Shown: positions 17,305 to 25,775, counted from the first letter of the stretch. The stretch: 64,000 nt of DNA from Pseudoduganella armeniaca (GCF_003028855.1 NZ_CP028324.1:5518001-5582000); one strand, 5' to 3'. The notes: generated by a model not told the origin, from the sequence alone. Translations and numbers: made by a program.

Positions 17305-18573
17305 ATGAAAATCCTGGTAGTCGGCTCCGGCGGCCGCGAGCACGCGCTGGCTTGGAAATTGGCGCAATCGGAACGAGTGCAGATGGTCTTCGTCGCCCCC
17401 GGCAACGGCGGCACGGCGCGCGACCAGCGCTTGCAGAACGTGGCGATCAGCGACTTGCACGAGCTGGCCGACTTCGTCGTGCGCGAGCACGTCGCCTTCA
17501 CCGTGGTGGGACCGGAAGTGCCGCTGGCGGCCGGCATCGTCAACCTGTTCCGCGCACGCGGCCTGAAGATCTTCGGCCCCACCAGGGAAGCGGCCCAGCT
17601 GGAATCGTCGAAGGACTTCGCCAAGGCGTTCATGAAGCGCCACGGCATTCCCACGGCCGAATACGAAACGTTCAGCGATGCGGCGCAGGCGCACGCCTAC
17701 GTCGATGCCAAGGGCGCGCCGATCGTCATCAAGGCCGACGGCCTGGCCGCAGGCAAGGGTGTCGTCGTCGCGGCGACGCTGGAGGAAGCACATGCGGCGG
17801 TCGATCACATGCTGTCCGATAACGCCTTCGGCGACGCCGGCGCGCGCATCGTCATCGAGGAATTCCTGGCCGGCGAGGAAGCGTCGTTCATCGTCATGTG
17901 CGACGGCAAGAACGTGCTGCCGCTGGCGACGAGCCAGGATCACAAGCGCCTGCTGGACCAGGACCAAGGCCCGAACACGGGCGGCATGGGCGCCTACTCC
18001 CCGGCCGCCATCGTGACGCCGGCCATGCACGCGCGCGTGATGCGCGAGATTATCAACCCGACCATCCAGGGCATGGCGAAGGACGGCATTCCGTTCTCCG
18101 GCTTCCTGTACGCCGGCCTGATGATCGACGCGGCCGGCAATCCGAAGACGCTGGAATTCAACTGCCGCATGGGCGATCCGGAAACGCAGCCGATCATGGC
18201 GCGCCTGAAGACGGACCTGGTGCACGTGATGGAGCACGCCGTCAACGGCACGCTCGACACCGTGGGCCTGGAGTGGGACCGCCGCACCGCGGTCGGCGTG
18301 GTATTGGCCGCCGCCGGCTATCCGGACAACCCGGTCAAGGGCGCCGTCATCGACGGCATCCCGGCCGAGACGCCGGAAGCGGTGACGTTCCACGCCGGCA
18401 CGACGGACGTCGGCGGCCAGCTGGTCACCAGCGGCGGCCGCGTCTTGTGCGTCGTCGGCCTGGGCGATTCGGTCAAGATGGCGCAGAAGCAGGCCTACGA
18501 GACCGTCGAAAAAATCCACTTCGACGGCATGCAGTACCGCCGCGACATCGGCTGGCGCGGCCTGAAACACTAG
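17305..18573 (+). CDS. purD: Phosphoribosylamine--glycine ligase (GARS)
   Basis: A 422-residue GAR synthetase, the second step of purine synthesis (phosphoribosylamine + glycine + ATP to GAR). It shows the N-terminal 'MKILVVGSGGREHALAWKL', the ATP-grasp core with 'PIVIKADGLAAGKGVVVA', and the conserved 'DQGPNTGGMGAYSPA' and 'FNCRMGDPETQ' metal and phosphate loops. Length matches E. coli PurD (429). Its place between yebC and hemF is typical of this group of betaproteobacteria. A long hairpin repeat begins eight bases past the stop, so transcription into hemF may be reduced or independent. Confidence 0.97.
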   Translation: MKILVVGSGGREHALAWKLAQSERVQMVFVAPGNGGTARDQRLQNVAISDLHELADFVVREHVAFTVVGPEVPLAAGIVNLFRARGLKIFGPTREAAQLESSKDFAKAFMKRHGIPTAEYETFSDAAQAHAYVDAKGAPIVIKADGLAAGKGVVVAATLEEAHAAVDHMLSDNAFGDAGARIVIEEFLAGEEASFIVMCDGKNVLPLATSQDHKRLLDQDQGPNTGGMGAYSPAAIVTPAMHARVMREIINPTIQGMAKDGIPFSGFLYAGLMIDAAGNPKTLEFNCRMGDPETQPIMARLKTDLVHVMEHAVNGTLDTVGLEWDRRTAVGVVLAAAGYPDNPVKGAVIDGIPAETPEAVTFHAGTTDVGGQLVTSGGRVLCVVGLGDSVKMAQKQAYETVEKIHFDGMQYRRDIGWRGLKH

Positions 18574-18580
18574 AAACACC

Positions 18581-18633
18581 GGGGACAGGCACCTGTCTGC
18601 GAGTCTCTGACTCGCAGACAGGTGCCTGTCCCC
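18581..18633. repeat. Long GGGACAGGCACCT hairpin repeat, copy B
   Basis: A perfect 25-bp stem with loop TCT. The outer arm is identical to copy A. The inner arm GCGAGTC / GACTCGC is shared with copy C. It sits between purD and hemF, and its right flank CATGGGTTTT matches copy A. Confidence 0.85.
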
Positions 18634-18663
18634 ATGGGTTTTCTCAACGTCACCAATAACACC

Positions 18664-19575
18664 ATGTCCCAACCCGATCCAGCCCGAGTCAAAGCCTACT
18701 TGCTCGACCTGCAAGCACGCATCGTCGCCGCCCTCGAACAGGCGGACGGCAATGCGTTCCTGCGCGACGCATGGGAACGGCCGGAAGGCGGCGGCGGCAT
18801 CTCGCGCCTGATCGAGCAAGGCGCCGTGCTGGAACGGGGCGGCTGCAATTTCTCGCACGTGACGGGCGCGCAGCTGCCGCCATCGGCCGCCGCGCACCGG
18901 CCCGGCATCGGCGGGCGCGCGTGGCAAGCGATGGGCGTCTCGCTGGTGCTGCATCCGAACAATCCGTACGTGCCGACGGTGCACATGAACGTGCGCTTTT
19001 TCTCCACCAGCACGGCCGACGGCACGCCGGTCTGGTGGTTCGGCGGCGGCATGGACCTGACGCCTTACTATGGCAATGAGGACGACGCGCGCCACTTCCA
19101 CCGCACCTGCCGCGCGGCGCTGGCGCCGTTCGGCGCCGAGCTGCACCCGCGCTTCAAACAGTGGTGCGACGAGTACTTCTACCTGAAGCACCGCAAGGAA
19201 GCGCGCGGCGTGGGCGGCATCTTCTTCGACGACTTCAACGAGCTGCCGTTCGACGACAGCTTCGCGATGATGCGCAGCGTGGGCGATGCGTTCCTGGCTG
19301 CCTACCTGCCGATCCTGCAGGCGCGCAAGGACACGCCTTACGGCGAACGGGAACGCGACTTCCAGGCCTACCGGCGCGGCCGCTACGTGGAGTTCAACCT
19401 GGTGTTCGACCGCGGCACCTTGTTCGGCCTGCAGTCGGGCGGCCGCACCGAGGCGATCCTGATGTCGATGCCGCCGGTGGTCAAATGGCGCTACGACTGG
19501 CATCCGGAGGACGGTACGCCGGAGGCGGCGCTGTACTCGGACTTCCTGCCGCACCGCGACTGGCTGGCCGAGTGA
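18664..19575 (+). CDS. hemF: Oxygen-dependent coproporphyrinogen III oxidase
   Basis: A 303-residue aerobic coproporphyrinogen oxidase that decarboxylates two propionates to give protoporphyrinogen IX in haem synthesis. Family motifs are complete: 'WERPEGGGGISR', 'RGGCNFSHVTGAQLP', 'NPYVPTVHMNVRFF', 'WWFGGGMDLTPYY', 'FYLKHRKEARGVGGIFFDDF' and 'YVEFNLVFDRGTLFGLQSGG'. I start at ATG 18664 (MSQPDPARVK). An upstream in-frame ATG at 18622 lies inside the hairpin repeat and would add residues encoded by repeat DNA. No good ribosome site precedes either. It overlaps nadD by GTGA. Confidence 0.96.
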   Translation: MSQPDPARVKAYLLDLQARIVAALEQADGNAFLRDAWERPEGGGGISRLIEQGAVLERGGCNFSHVTGAQLPPSAAAHRPGIGGRAWQAMGVSLVLHPNNPYVPTVHMNVRFFSTSTADGTPVWWFGGGMDLTPYYGNEDDARHFHRTCRAALAPFGAELHPRFKQWCDEYFYLKHRKEARGVGGIFFDDFNELPFDDSFAMMRSVGDAFLAAYLPILQARKDTPYGERERDFQAYRRGRYVEFNLVFDRGTLFGLQSGGRTEAILMSMPPVVKWRYDWHPEDGTPEAALYSDFLPHRDWLAE

Positions 19576-20164
19576 GCGGCTGCATCGCGCTGCTGGGCGG
19601 CAGCTTCGATCCCGTCCATAACGGCCACGTGGCGCTGGGCCGCCGCTTCGTCGAACTGCTGGGCGCGACGGAGCTGCGCGTGATTCCGACCGTGCCGTGG
19701 CAGAAGACGGCATTGGTGGCATCGCCACAGCAGCGTGCCGACATGGCGCAGCTGGCCTTTACCGGCCTGCCCTGCCGCGTCGTCATCGACCGCCAGGAGA
19801 TCGAGCGCGGCAAGCCGACGTACACGGTCGAGACGCTGCGCGCATTGCGTGCGGCGCTGGGCCAGGACGTATCGCTGTGCTTCCTGATGGGCGCCGACCA
19901 GCTGCAGCGGCTGGACACGTGGCATGCGTGGCGCGACCTGTTTTCCCTGGCTCATCTGTGTGTGGCGGCCCGCCCGGCTTCGCACTGGACGGGCCGGATA
20001 TTCCACCCGAGGTGGCCAACGAATTCACGGCGCGCCTGTGCGCGCCGCAACAACTGTGCGCGCAGCCGGCCGGACGCACCTGCGTGGCACCCGACCTGGC
20101 CGTGGACATCTCGTCCACCCGCATCCGCGCTGCGCTGCAGGCGGACATGAGGCAGACTCGCTGA
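19572..20164 (+). pseudogene. nadD: Nicotinate-nucleotide adenylyltransferase with apparent 1-nt frameshift
   Basis: nadD makes deamido-NAD from nicotinate mononucleotide and ATP. The GTG start overlaps the hemF stop. The first frame encodes the intact nucleotidyltransferase start 'LLGGSFDPVHNGHVALG', 'PTVPWQKT' and 'FLMGADQLQRLDTWHAW...LCVAARP'. Then near 19976 the family sequence moves to another frame: 'GFALDGPDIPPEVANEF' and the C-terminal signature 'DLAVDISSTRIRAAL'. One extra G in CCCGG (19973-19977) would restore a normal gene of about 197 codons. Uncorrected, the first frame runs on to a stop at 20150 with an unrelated tail that lacks the ISSTxIR motif. Because nadD is usually essential, a sequencing error is the simplest explanation. 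Confidence 0.85.
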
Positions 20165-20224
20165 TTCCGCGGGTAGTGCTAGACTATATCGAACAACATC
20201 ATCTCTATAAGAAGTAAGAACTGA

Positions 20225-20935
20225 ATGGATATCAAAAAACTGCAAACCCTGGTCGTGGACGCCCTGGAAGACGTGAAGGGCCAGGACATCGTCGTGTTCG
20301 ACACGACGGGCCTCACGAGCCTGTTCGACCGTATCGCGATCGCTTCGGGTACGTCCAACCGCCAGACCCGCGCGCTGGCCGCGTCGGTGCGTGACAAGGT
20401 CAAGGAAGCGGGCGGCGACGTCGTCGGCCTGGAAGGCGAAGACACCGGTGAATGGGTGCTGGTCGACCTGGGCGACATGATCGTCCACATCATGCAGGCG
20501 CCGATTCGCGCTTACTACCGCCTGGAAGAGATCTGGGGCGAGAAGCCCGTCAAGCTGGGTGCCGCCAAGCGCAAGTCCACCGCCGAAGGCAAGGCTGCCG
20601 ACGAGCTCGAGGCTGCGCCGAAGAAGAAGTCGGGCCACCTGGCCGCCGCCAAGGCGGAAAAGGCCGCCGAGCCGGTCGTCGAGAAGAAGGCTCCGGCGCG
20701 CAAGCCCGGCACCGTGAAGGCGGCCGCCGCTGCCGGCGCCGTGGCGAAGAAAGCCGCCGCGAAGAAGGCCGCGCCAGCGGTGGAGGCACCGGAAGGCAAG
20801 AAGGTCAAGGTCGCCGCGTCGAAGTCGGCCACGGCATCGGCCAAGGCCGCCAAGGAAGCGAAGGCGAAGGAAGCGGCCAAGGCGCCGGCGAAAACCGTCA
20901 TCAAGCGCATCAAGAAGCCGGCCGCGGAAGAGTAA
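20225..20935 (+). CDS. rsfS: Ribosomal silencing factor RsfS with Lys/Ala-rich tail
   Basis: Residues 1-115 are a standard RsfS (DUF143) domain: 'LVVDALEDVKGQDIVVFDT', 'IASGTSNRQTRALAASV', 'WVLVDLGDMIVHIM', 'YYRLEEIWGEKP'. RsfS binds L14 on the large subunit and blocks subunit joining when nutrients are short. The family is usually 105-130 residues. Here another 120 follow, made mainly of Ala, Lys, Glu and Pro with histone-H1-like blocks ('AKKAAAKKAAPAVEAPEGKK'). The tail is probably disordered and positively charged and may touch rRNA. It follows nadD by 60 bp and precedes rlmH by 6 bp. Confidence 0.93.
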   Translation: MDIKKLQTLVVDALEDVKGQDIVVFDTTGLTSLFDRIAIASGTSNRQTRALAASVRDKVKEAGGDVVGLEGEDTGEWVLVDLGDMIVHIMQAPIRAYYRLEEIWGEKPVKLGAAKRKSTAEGKAADELEAAPKKKSGHLAAAKAEKAAEPVVEKKAPARKPGTVKAAAAAGAVAKKAAAKKAAPAVEAPEGKKVKVAASKSATASAKAAKEAKAKEAAKAPAKTVIKRIKKPAAEE

Positions 20936-20941
20936 TCTCCC

Positions 20942-21412
20942 ATGCAGCTGATCATCGCTGCGGTCGGCCACAAGATGCCGGCCTGGATCGAGACAGGCTT
21001 CGCCGAATACGTCAAGCGCATGCCGCCGGAGTTGCGCATCGTGCTCAAGGAGATCAAGCCCGTCGAACGGTCCGGCAGCAAGACCGCCGCCACGGCGATG
21101 GCACTGGAACGCGAACGCATCGAGGCGGCCCTGCCGAAATCGGTGCGCATCATCGCGCTGGACGAGCGCGGCAAGGATCTCACCAGCGTCGGCCTGTCGC
21201 AGCAGCTGGAGCAGTGGCAGCAGGACGGTCGCGACACGGCCTTCCTGATTGGCGGCGCGGACGGCCTCGATCCGGGGCTGAAGGCGAAAGCCGAGGGCCT
21301 GATCCGCATCTCGAGCATGACGCTGCCGCACGGCATGGTGCGGGTGATGCTGGCCGAGCAGCTCTACCGTGCTTACACGATCACGCAGAATCATCCGTAT
21401 CACCGCGTTTAG
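20942..21412 (+). CDS. rlmH: 23S rRNA (pseudouridine1915-N3)-methyltransferase
   Basis: A 156-residue SPOUT-fold methyltransferase that methylates pseudouridine 1915 in helix 69 of 23S rRNA. The start 'MQLIIAAVGHKMPAWIETGFAEYVKRMP', the SAM-binding knot 'TAFLIGGADGLDP' and the C-terminal 'HGMVRVMLAEQLYRAYTITQNHPYH' match the family throughout. It lies 6 bp after rsfS, the conserved pairing in many bacteria, and both products act on the large ribosomal subunit. A long hairpin repeat follows, which may end the transcript before maf. Confidence 0.97.
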   Translation: MQLIIAAVGHKMPAWIETGFAEYVKRMPPELRIVLKEIKPVERSGSKTAATAMALERERIEAALPKSVRIIALDERGKDLTSVGLSQQLEQWQQDGRDTAFLIGGADGLDPGLKAKAEGLIRISSMTLPHGMVRVMLAEQLYRAYTITQNHPYHRV

Positions 21413-21423
21413 ATGAGACCCCT

Positions 21424-21474
21424 GGGACAGGCACCTGTTGGCGAGTCTTCGACTCGCCAACAGGTGCCTGTCCC
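21424..21474. repeat. Long GGGACAGGCACCT hairpin repeat, copy C
   Basis: A perfect 24-bp stem with loop TTC. The outer arm is shared with copies A and B, and the inner arm GCGAGTC / GACTCGC with copy B. It lies between rlmH and maf. Confidence 0.85.
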
Positions 21475-21565
21475 CTTTGGGTTTAACGTCCCTGCCTTTA
21501 AGTTTGCATAGCTGGTATCGTTTCGATATCCTGCGATTAACCATAATAACGACACAACAAGAACG

Positions 21566-22186
21566 ATGAAACCGGTCGAACGAAAAATCTACCTTGCTTC
21601 GAAGAGCCCGCGGCGGCGCGAATTGTTGCGCCAGATCGGCGTCGATTTCGAGTTGCTGCTGCTGCGCAGCGATGGCCCGCGCGGCGCGGACGTGACCGAA
21701 GAAGTCAATGCCGACGAGCCGGCGTACGACTACGTGACCCGGGTGGCCAACGAGAAGGCCGGCTTCGCGTTCGAGCTGGTGCGCCGGCGCCACCTGAAGC
21801 CGCGTCCCATCCTGTCGGCCGATACCACGGTCGCCATCGACGGCGTCATCCTCGGCAAGCCGGCCGGCAAGGAGGAGGCGGAGGCCATGCTGAACCAGCT
21901 GTCGGGCCGCACCCACCAGGTGCTGACCTCCGTTGCGGTGCGCACCTACGATTTCGAAGGCAGCGTCACGCAGGTCTCGGACGTGCGCTTCGCCAAGCTG
22001 ACGCCGGCTGCGATCCAGGCTTATTGCGCCACGACGGAACCGTACGACAAGGCCGGCGGCTACGGCATCCAGGGCCTGGCCTCGATCTTCATCGAGCACA
22101 TCGAAGGCAGCCATTCGGGCATCATGGGCCTGCCCCTGTTCGAAACGGCCGACCTGCTGCGCCAGGCCGGCCTGAAGCTGCCATGA
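21566..22186 (+). CDS. maf: Maf-family nucleotide pyrophosphatase
   Basis: A 206-residue Maf protein. The family hydrolyses nucleoside triphosphates to monophosphates, preferring dTTP/UTP or modified nucleotides, and is viewed as a house-cleaning enzyme that also affects septum formation. Conserved motifs are 'YLASKSPRRRELLRQIG', 'ILSADTTVAIDGVILGKP', 'LSGRTHQVLT' and 'GYGIQGLASIFIEHIEGSHSGIMGLPLFET'. The DTTV and GYGIQG motifs point to the YhdE-like branch. It overlaps rng by ATGA, so the two are coupled. Confidence 0.95.
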   Translation: MKPVERKIYLASKSPRRRELLRQIGVDFELLLLRSDGPRGADVTEEVNADEPAYDYVTRVANEKAGFAFELVRRRHLKPRPILSADTTVAIDGVILGKPAGKEEAEAMLNQLSGRTHQVLTSVAVRTYDFEGSVTQVSDVRFAKLTPAAIQAYCATTEPYDKAGGYGIQGLASIFIEHIEGSHSGIMGLPLFETADLLRQAGLKLP

Positions 22187-23646
22187 ACGAAGATATCCTC
22201 ATCAACATCACGCCGCAGGAGACCCGCGTCGCGCTGGTACTGCAGGGCGCCGTGCAGGAACTGCACATCGAGCGCACCTTGACGCGCGGCCTGGCCGGCA
22301 ACGTCTACTCCGGCAAGGTGGTGCGCGTGCTGCCCGGCATGCAGTCGGCCTTCATCGACATCGGTCTGGAACGCGCCGCGTTCCTGCACGTGGCCGACAT
22401 ATGGGAGGCGCGCCCGCACGACGGCCAGAACGCCGTGCCCACGCCGATCGAAAAACTGCTGTTCGACGGCCAGGTGCTGACAGTGCAGGTCATCAAGGAC
22501 CCCATCGGCACCAAGGGCGCGCGCCTGTCCACGCAGATCTCGATCGCCGGGCGCATGCTGGTCTATCTGCCGCAGGATTCGCACATCGGCATCTCGCAGA
22601 AGATCGAGAAGGAGTCCGAACGCGAGGCGCTGCGCGCGCGCATGCAGGGCCTGCTGCCGAAGGAAGAAAAAGGCGGCTACATCGTGCGCACGCAGGCGGA
22701 GGATGCCAGCGACACCGACCTGCAGGCCGACATCGAATACCTGCGCAAGACCTGGGCCGCGATCACGCACGGCGCCCGCACGCGCCCGCCCACCAGCCTG
22801 CTGCACCAGGATCTGAGCCTGGCGCAGCGCGTGCTGCGCGACTTCGTGCACGACGAGACGGCCACGATCCAGGTCGACTCGCGCGAGAACTTCCTCAGCC
22901 TGACCGAGTTCGGCAAGGTGTACACGCCCAGCGTGCTGCCGCGGCTGCAGCACTACACGGGCGAGCGTCCCCTGTTCGACCTGTACGGCGTCGAGGAAGA
23001 GATCCAGCGCGCGCTGGGCCGGCGGGTCGACCTGAAGTCGGGCGGCTACCTGATCGTCGACCAGACCGAGGCGATGACGACGATCGACGTCAACACGGGC
23101 GGCTACGTGGGAGGCCGCAACTTCGCCGACACGATCTTCAAGACCAACCTGGAAGCGGCGCACGCGATCGCACGCCAGCTGCGCCTGCGCAACCTGGGCG
23201 GCATCATCATCCTGGACTTCATCGACATGGAGAACGCCGAGCACCGCAACGCCGTGCTGGCGGAGCTGAAGAAGGCGCTGGCGCGCGACCGCACCAAGGT
23301 GTCCGTCAGCGGCTTCTCGGCGCTGGGCCTGGTGGAGATGACGAGGAAGCGCACGCGCGAATCGCTGGCGCACATCCTGTGCGAGCCCTGCCCGGCGTGC
23401 GCCGGCAAGGGGCAAGTGAAAACGTCGCGCACGATCTGCTACGAAATCCTGCGCGAACTGCTGCGTGAGGCCAAGCAGTTCAACCCGCGCGAGTTCCGCA
23501 TCCTGGCGTCGCAGGAAGTGGTGGACCTGTTCCTGGAAGAGGAATCGCAGCATCTGGCGATGCTGGGCGACTTCATCGGCAAGAAGATTTCGCTGCAGGT
23601 GGAGAGTTCATACCATCAGGAACACTACGACGTCATCCTGATGTGA
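22183..23646 (+). CDS. rng: Ribonuclease G
   Basis: A 487-residue RNase E/G family endoribonuclease, the length of RNase G rather than RNase E. The S1 domain starts at about residue 38 ('GNVYSGKVVRVLPGMQSAFIDIG'). The catalytic DNase-I-like part has 'TIDVNTGGYVGGRNFADTIFKTNLEAA' and the metal site 'GGIIILDFIDM', and the zinc-link Cys pair is in 'CEPCPACAGKG'. It processes the 5' end of 16S rRNA and degrades some mRNAs. The start is fixed by the ATGA overlap with maf. It ends the housekeeping block; a hairpin follows. Confidence 0.97.
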   Translation: MNEDILINITPQETRVALVLQGAVQELHIERTLTRGLAGNVYSGKVVRVLPGMQSAFIDIGLERAAFLHVADIWEARPHDGQNAVPTPIEKLLFDGQVLTVQVIKDPIGTKGARLSTQISIAGRMLVYLPQDSHIGISQKIEKESEREALRARMQGLLPKEEKGGYIVRTQAEDASDTDLQADIEYLRKTWAAITHGARTRPPTSLLHQDLSLAQRVLRDFVHDETATIQVDSRENFLSLTEFGKVYTPSVLPRLQHYTGERPLFDLYGVEEEIQRALGRRVDLKSGGYLIVDQTEAMTTIDVNTGGYVGGRNFADTIFKTNLEAAHAIARQLRLRNLGGIIILDFIDMENAEHRNAVLAELKKALARDRTKVSVSGFSALGLVEMTRKRTRESLAHILCEPCPACAGKGQVKTSRTICYEILRELLREAKQFNPREFRILASQEVVDLFLEEESQHLAMLGDFIGKKISLQVESSYHQEHYDVILM

Positions 23647-23649
23647 GCG

Positions 23650-23679
23650 GCACCCTGCCGGAACGGTCCGGCAGGGTGC
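23650..23679. terminator. Bidirectional hairpin between rng and a PEP-CTERM gene
   Basis: A perfect 13-bp stem, GCACCCTGCCGGA / TCCGGCAGGGTGC, with loop ACGG lies between two converging genes. No clear T-run is present on either strand. Confidence 0.6.
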
Positions 23680-23693
23680 GCAGCGCCTGCGCG

Positions 23694-24572
23694 TCAGGAC
23701 TGCGCTACCCGTCGTGCCCGGCGGCGACGCGCCCACACCGGCAGGACCACCAGACCCGCAGCCATCAGCTGCCAGGTCTGCGCTTCCGGCACGGGGCTCG
23801 CAATCTCTGCCGTTACTCCTGCCGCGAAACTGATCTCTCCGTCCTTCCATGCGGTGGCGCTCTTGTTGACGAGGGTGACGCTCAGCGTCTGGGCAAGGCT
23901 CACTTCGCCTGGATAGATCGTGCCCCAATACTGACCCGCAATGCCCTGCACATCGTCCTGCACCTGATCGAAGTACCCTGGCCACCATGTTGGCCCAACC
24001 GTCAGCCGCGCCCCGCCCCGGACGTACTGCGCGAAGCCTTCGACGGATGCGGCCGACAACAGCATGGTCACGTCGATCTGGACGGTCATGCTGCTCATCG
24101 GCGCCAGTTGGAAGTACAGTTCGGCGGGTTCCACATCGGCCCAAGCCTTGATGTTCAGGCCAGGGAGGCCAGGTGCCGCCGTGGCCATCACTTCGCCGCG
24201 CACCGTCGACAGGGCCTCCCGGCCACTGTACGTGCTGCGAAAGGCGGCGAGCTCCCCTTGGGACAGCGCCGTGCCACCCGCATTGACGTTGTCGGTGACG
24301 TACTTGCCATTGTAAAAATCGGGCTCTTCGACACCAGTGTGCCAACCATAGAGATTCCCGCTTGCGGTCGGCGAGCCTGGCGAGGCGCCAAGCTTGACGA
24401 CGGCGTCGATGCCGTCCGTCGCATTGAGGTCGGTCACGGAATAACGAAAGTTCGCAACGCTGGCCGTGCCGGTGGCTTGCGCGAATACCTGACCTTGGCC
24501 GAACGCCAGGGCGGAAGCGAAAACGAGAAGCTGGCCAAGGCGGCCGGCGGATTTCTTGCAGGGGTTGTGCAT
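23694..24572 (-). CDS. PEP-CTERM sorting domain protein
   Basis: A 292-residue exported protein. It has a basic start and hydrophobic signal segment ending near 'FGQGQVFAQA'. The C-terminus has the tripartite exosortase signal: the motif VPEA (in place of VPEP), a hydrophobic span 'WQLMAAGLVVLPVWA' and a basic tail 'RRRRARR'. The middle is rich in strands and shows no known enzyme domain. PEP-CTERM proteins are processed by exosortase in the inner membrane and usually reach the surface or matrix. No exosortase is in this window. GGAG precedes the start. It is convergent with rng. Confidence 0.82.
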   Translation of the reverse strand: MHNPCKKSAGRLGQLLVFASALAFGQGQVFAQATGTASVANFRYSVTDLNATDGIDAVVKLGASPGSPTASGNLYGWHTGVEEPDFYNGKYVTDNVNAGGTALSQGELAAFRSTYSGREALSTVRGEVMATAAPGLPGLNIKAWADVEPAELYFQLAPMSSMTVQIDVTMLLSAASVEGFAQYVRGGARLTVGPTWWPGYFDQVQDDVQGIAGQYWGTIYPGEVSLAQTLSVTLVNKSATAWKDGEISFAAGVTAEIASPVPEAQTWQLMAAGLVVLPVWARRRRARRVAQS

Positions 24573-24903
24573 AGGGGTCTCCAGGATAGTTAGCTTTATC
24601 CTAACATCACTGATCCGTTATGCATACCAGGTTTTACCGAACAGTGCCCGTGCCGGGATTTGGCAGCTAACGTATCCGTGCTGGAGATTGATGCTTCAGC
24701 CTGGATGCATACGGCTTGGCGCTATATGAACGCAGTCGATGACAGGTGGATCGACAACAAGGCGGAGAGGCTCTCGCATGGAAGGCACTAATACCAACTT
24801 TTCACAAGCAAGCCGGACATGACCACGGCAAGATCAGGGAAAGCGCTCGCAGCCCCGCTCCTCAGCGGGGATAGTGACCTTGGGCCGCAAGCGCGTGGAT
24901 CGA
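24573..24903. other. Intergenic stretch without a recognisable gene
   Basis: This gap precedes the PEP-CTERM gene on the minus strand. Near that gene (about 24584-24602) there is a short dyad, AGGATA...TATCCT, that could be an operator. A G+C hairpin, CCCCGCT-CCTC-AGCGGGG (24854-24871), lies near the stop of the FxDxF gene and may help end its transcript. I see no ORF with a supported start and no mobile-element remnant. Confidence 0.5.
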
Positions 24904-25440
24904 TTACTGCTGCTTGCGGCGACGTGCGGCCACGCCGAGCAGCGCCAGGCCACCCAGCATCATGCCGTAGGTGGCTGGTTCAGGTACTGGCGTGACGGCC
25001 AGCGCAGCGGTGTAGCTGCCAGCAGCGCGCGACAACACGCTGCCTTCCACTTGCAGGTAATAGCCGGTGCCCGACAGGCCGCCGGTGGCTAGGTGCCACT
25101 GATCGGTCTTGCCGGTTTCAATCTGCGTGCCAGCCAGCACCAGGGTGCCGTCCGAGCTGTACAGGCCAAAGCCCGTGATGTCCAGGCCGTTCTTCGCATT
25201 GCCGCTATACGAATACAGGTCGGCAACGATGGACGAGCCTGCGCCCAACGTGAAGCTGTACTGGTCGGTAAAGGTGTCGTCGGCGTGATTGCCCGTGATC
25301 AGGCGGCCGAAGAAGCCGGCATTGTCGGTCAGTTCGATGGCTTCGATCGGATTGCTGATGTCGGCCGCCATTGCAGCTTGGCTAACGAAGGTGGCAGCTG
25401 CCAGTGCCAGCGCGGATGCAAATTTCTTGGTCTTGATCAT
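24904..25440 (-). CDS. FxDxF-family PEP-CTERM protein (1)
   Basis: A 178-residue exported protein. The signal peptide is 'FASALALAAATFVSQAAMAA'. The strand-rich body has the FxDxF-like segment 'DDTFTDQYSFTLGAG'. The C-terminus is an exosortase signal: VPEPATYGMMLGGLALLGVAARRRK. It is a close paralogue of the protein at 26569-27102: same length, same domain order, same 'NPIEAIELTDNAGFFGRL' block. The family is probably surface-exposed with unknown role. AGGAG lies six bases before the start. Its upstream region shares a regulatory element with the paralogue at identical spacing. Confidence 0.87.
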   Translation of the reverse strand: MIKTKKFASALALAAATFVSQAAMAADISNPIEAIELTDNAGFFGRLITGNHADDTFTDQYSFTLGAGSSIVADLYSYSGNAKNGLDITGFGLYSSDGTLVLAGTQIETGKTDQWHLATGGLSGTGYYLQVEGSVLSRAAGSYTAALAVTPVPEPATYGMMLGGLALLGVAARRRKQQ

Positions 25441-25490
25441 TCATTGCTCCTAGATTCGATTCATACGGTTGGGGCCGCTGAGGAGTGCTC

Positions 25491-25541
25491 AAGGTAGCAA
25501 AAATGATCATCGCAACAAACGATGCATTACAGCTTATTACA
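25491..25541 (-). promoter_or_regulatory. Shared control element of FxDxF gene 1
   Basis: On the minus strand a direct repeat TGTAA-N5-TGTAA (25527-25541) is followed 26 bp later by the decamer TTGCTACCTT (25491-25500), 50 bp before the start codon. The same two blocks with the same 26-bp gap stand upstream of the paralogous gene at 27102. Confidence 0.6.
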
Positions 25542-25775
25542 AGTTGAAACTTGGAAAATAGAGTTATTCCATAGAATTCTATCGAAAAATCACCATGTAA
25601 TCAATGAGTTAGTTATTACAGCAATGTGACAATTTGTCATGTAGGATATATCTTACATCAATACGAGAACCGATTACACGTCGCTTAACGGCGACTATAA
25701 GGAACACATAAGGTTATGCCCTTGACGCATGGACGAATATGCTATCTACAAATAGTTTTCAACAGTAACTAGCAA

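Noticed and set aside
18622..18663. Upstream start of hemF at 18622
   Set aside because: It would encode residues from the hairpin repeat (MPVPMGF), which also appear at the same place in repeat copy A, so it reflects repeat DNA and not HemF sequence.
24573..24903. Possible transposase or integrase remnant between the PEP-CTERM genes
   Set aside because: Short translated pieces look vaguely similar to integrases but no motif, terminal repeat or usable frame supports it.
25491..25500. TTGCTACCTT as a sigma-54 -12 element
   Set aside because: TTGCT fits a -12 box, but there is no GG 10 bp before the GC in either FxDxF upstream region.
25627..25639. TGACAATTTGTCA palindrome as a fourth Crp site
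   Set aside because: The half-site TGTGA is present on one side but the other half is GTCAT at the required spacing, so it does not fit TGTGA-N6-TCACA.
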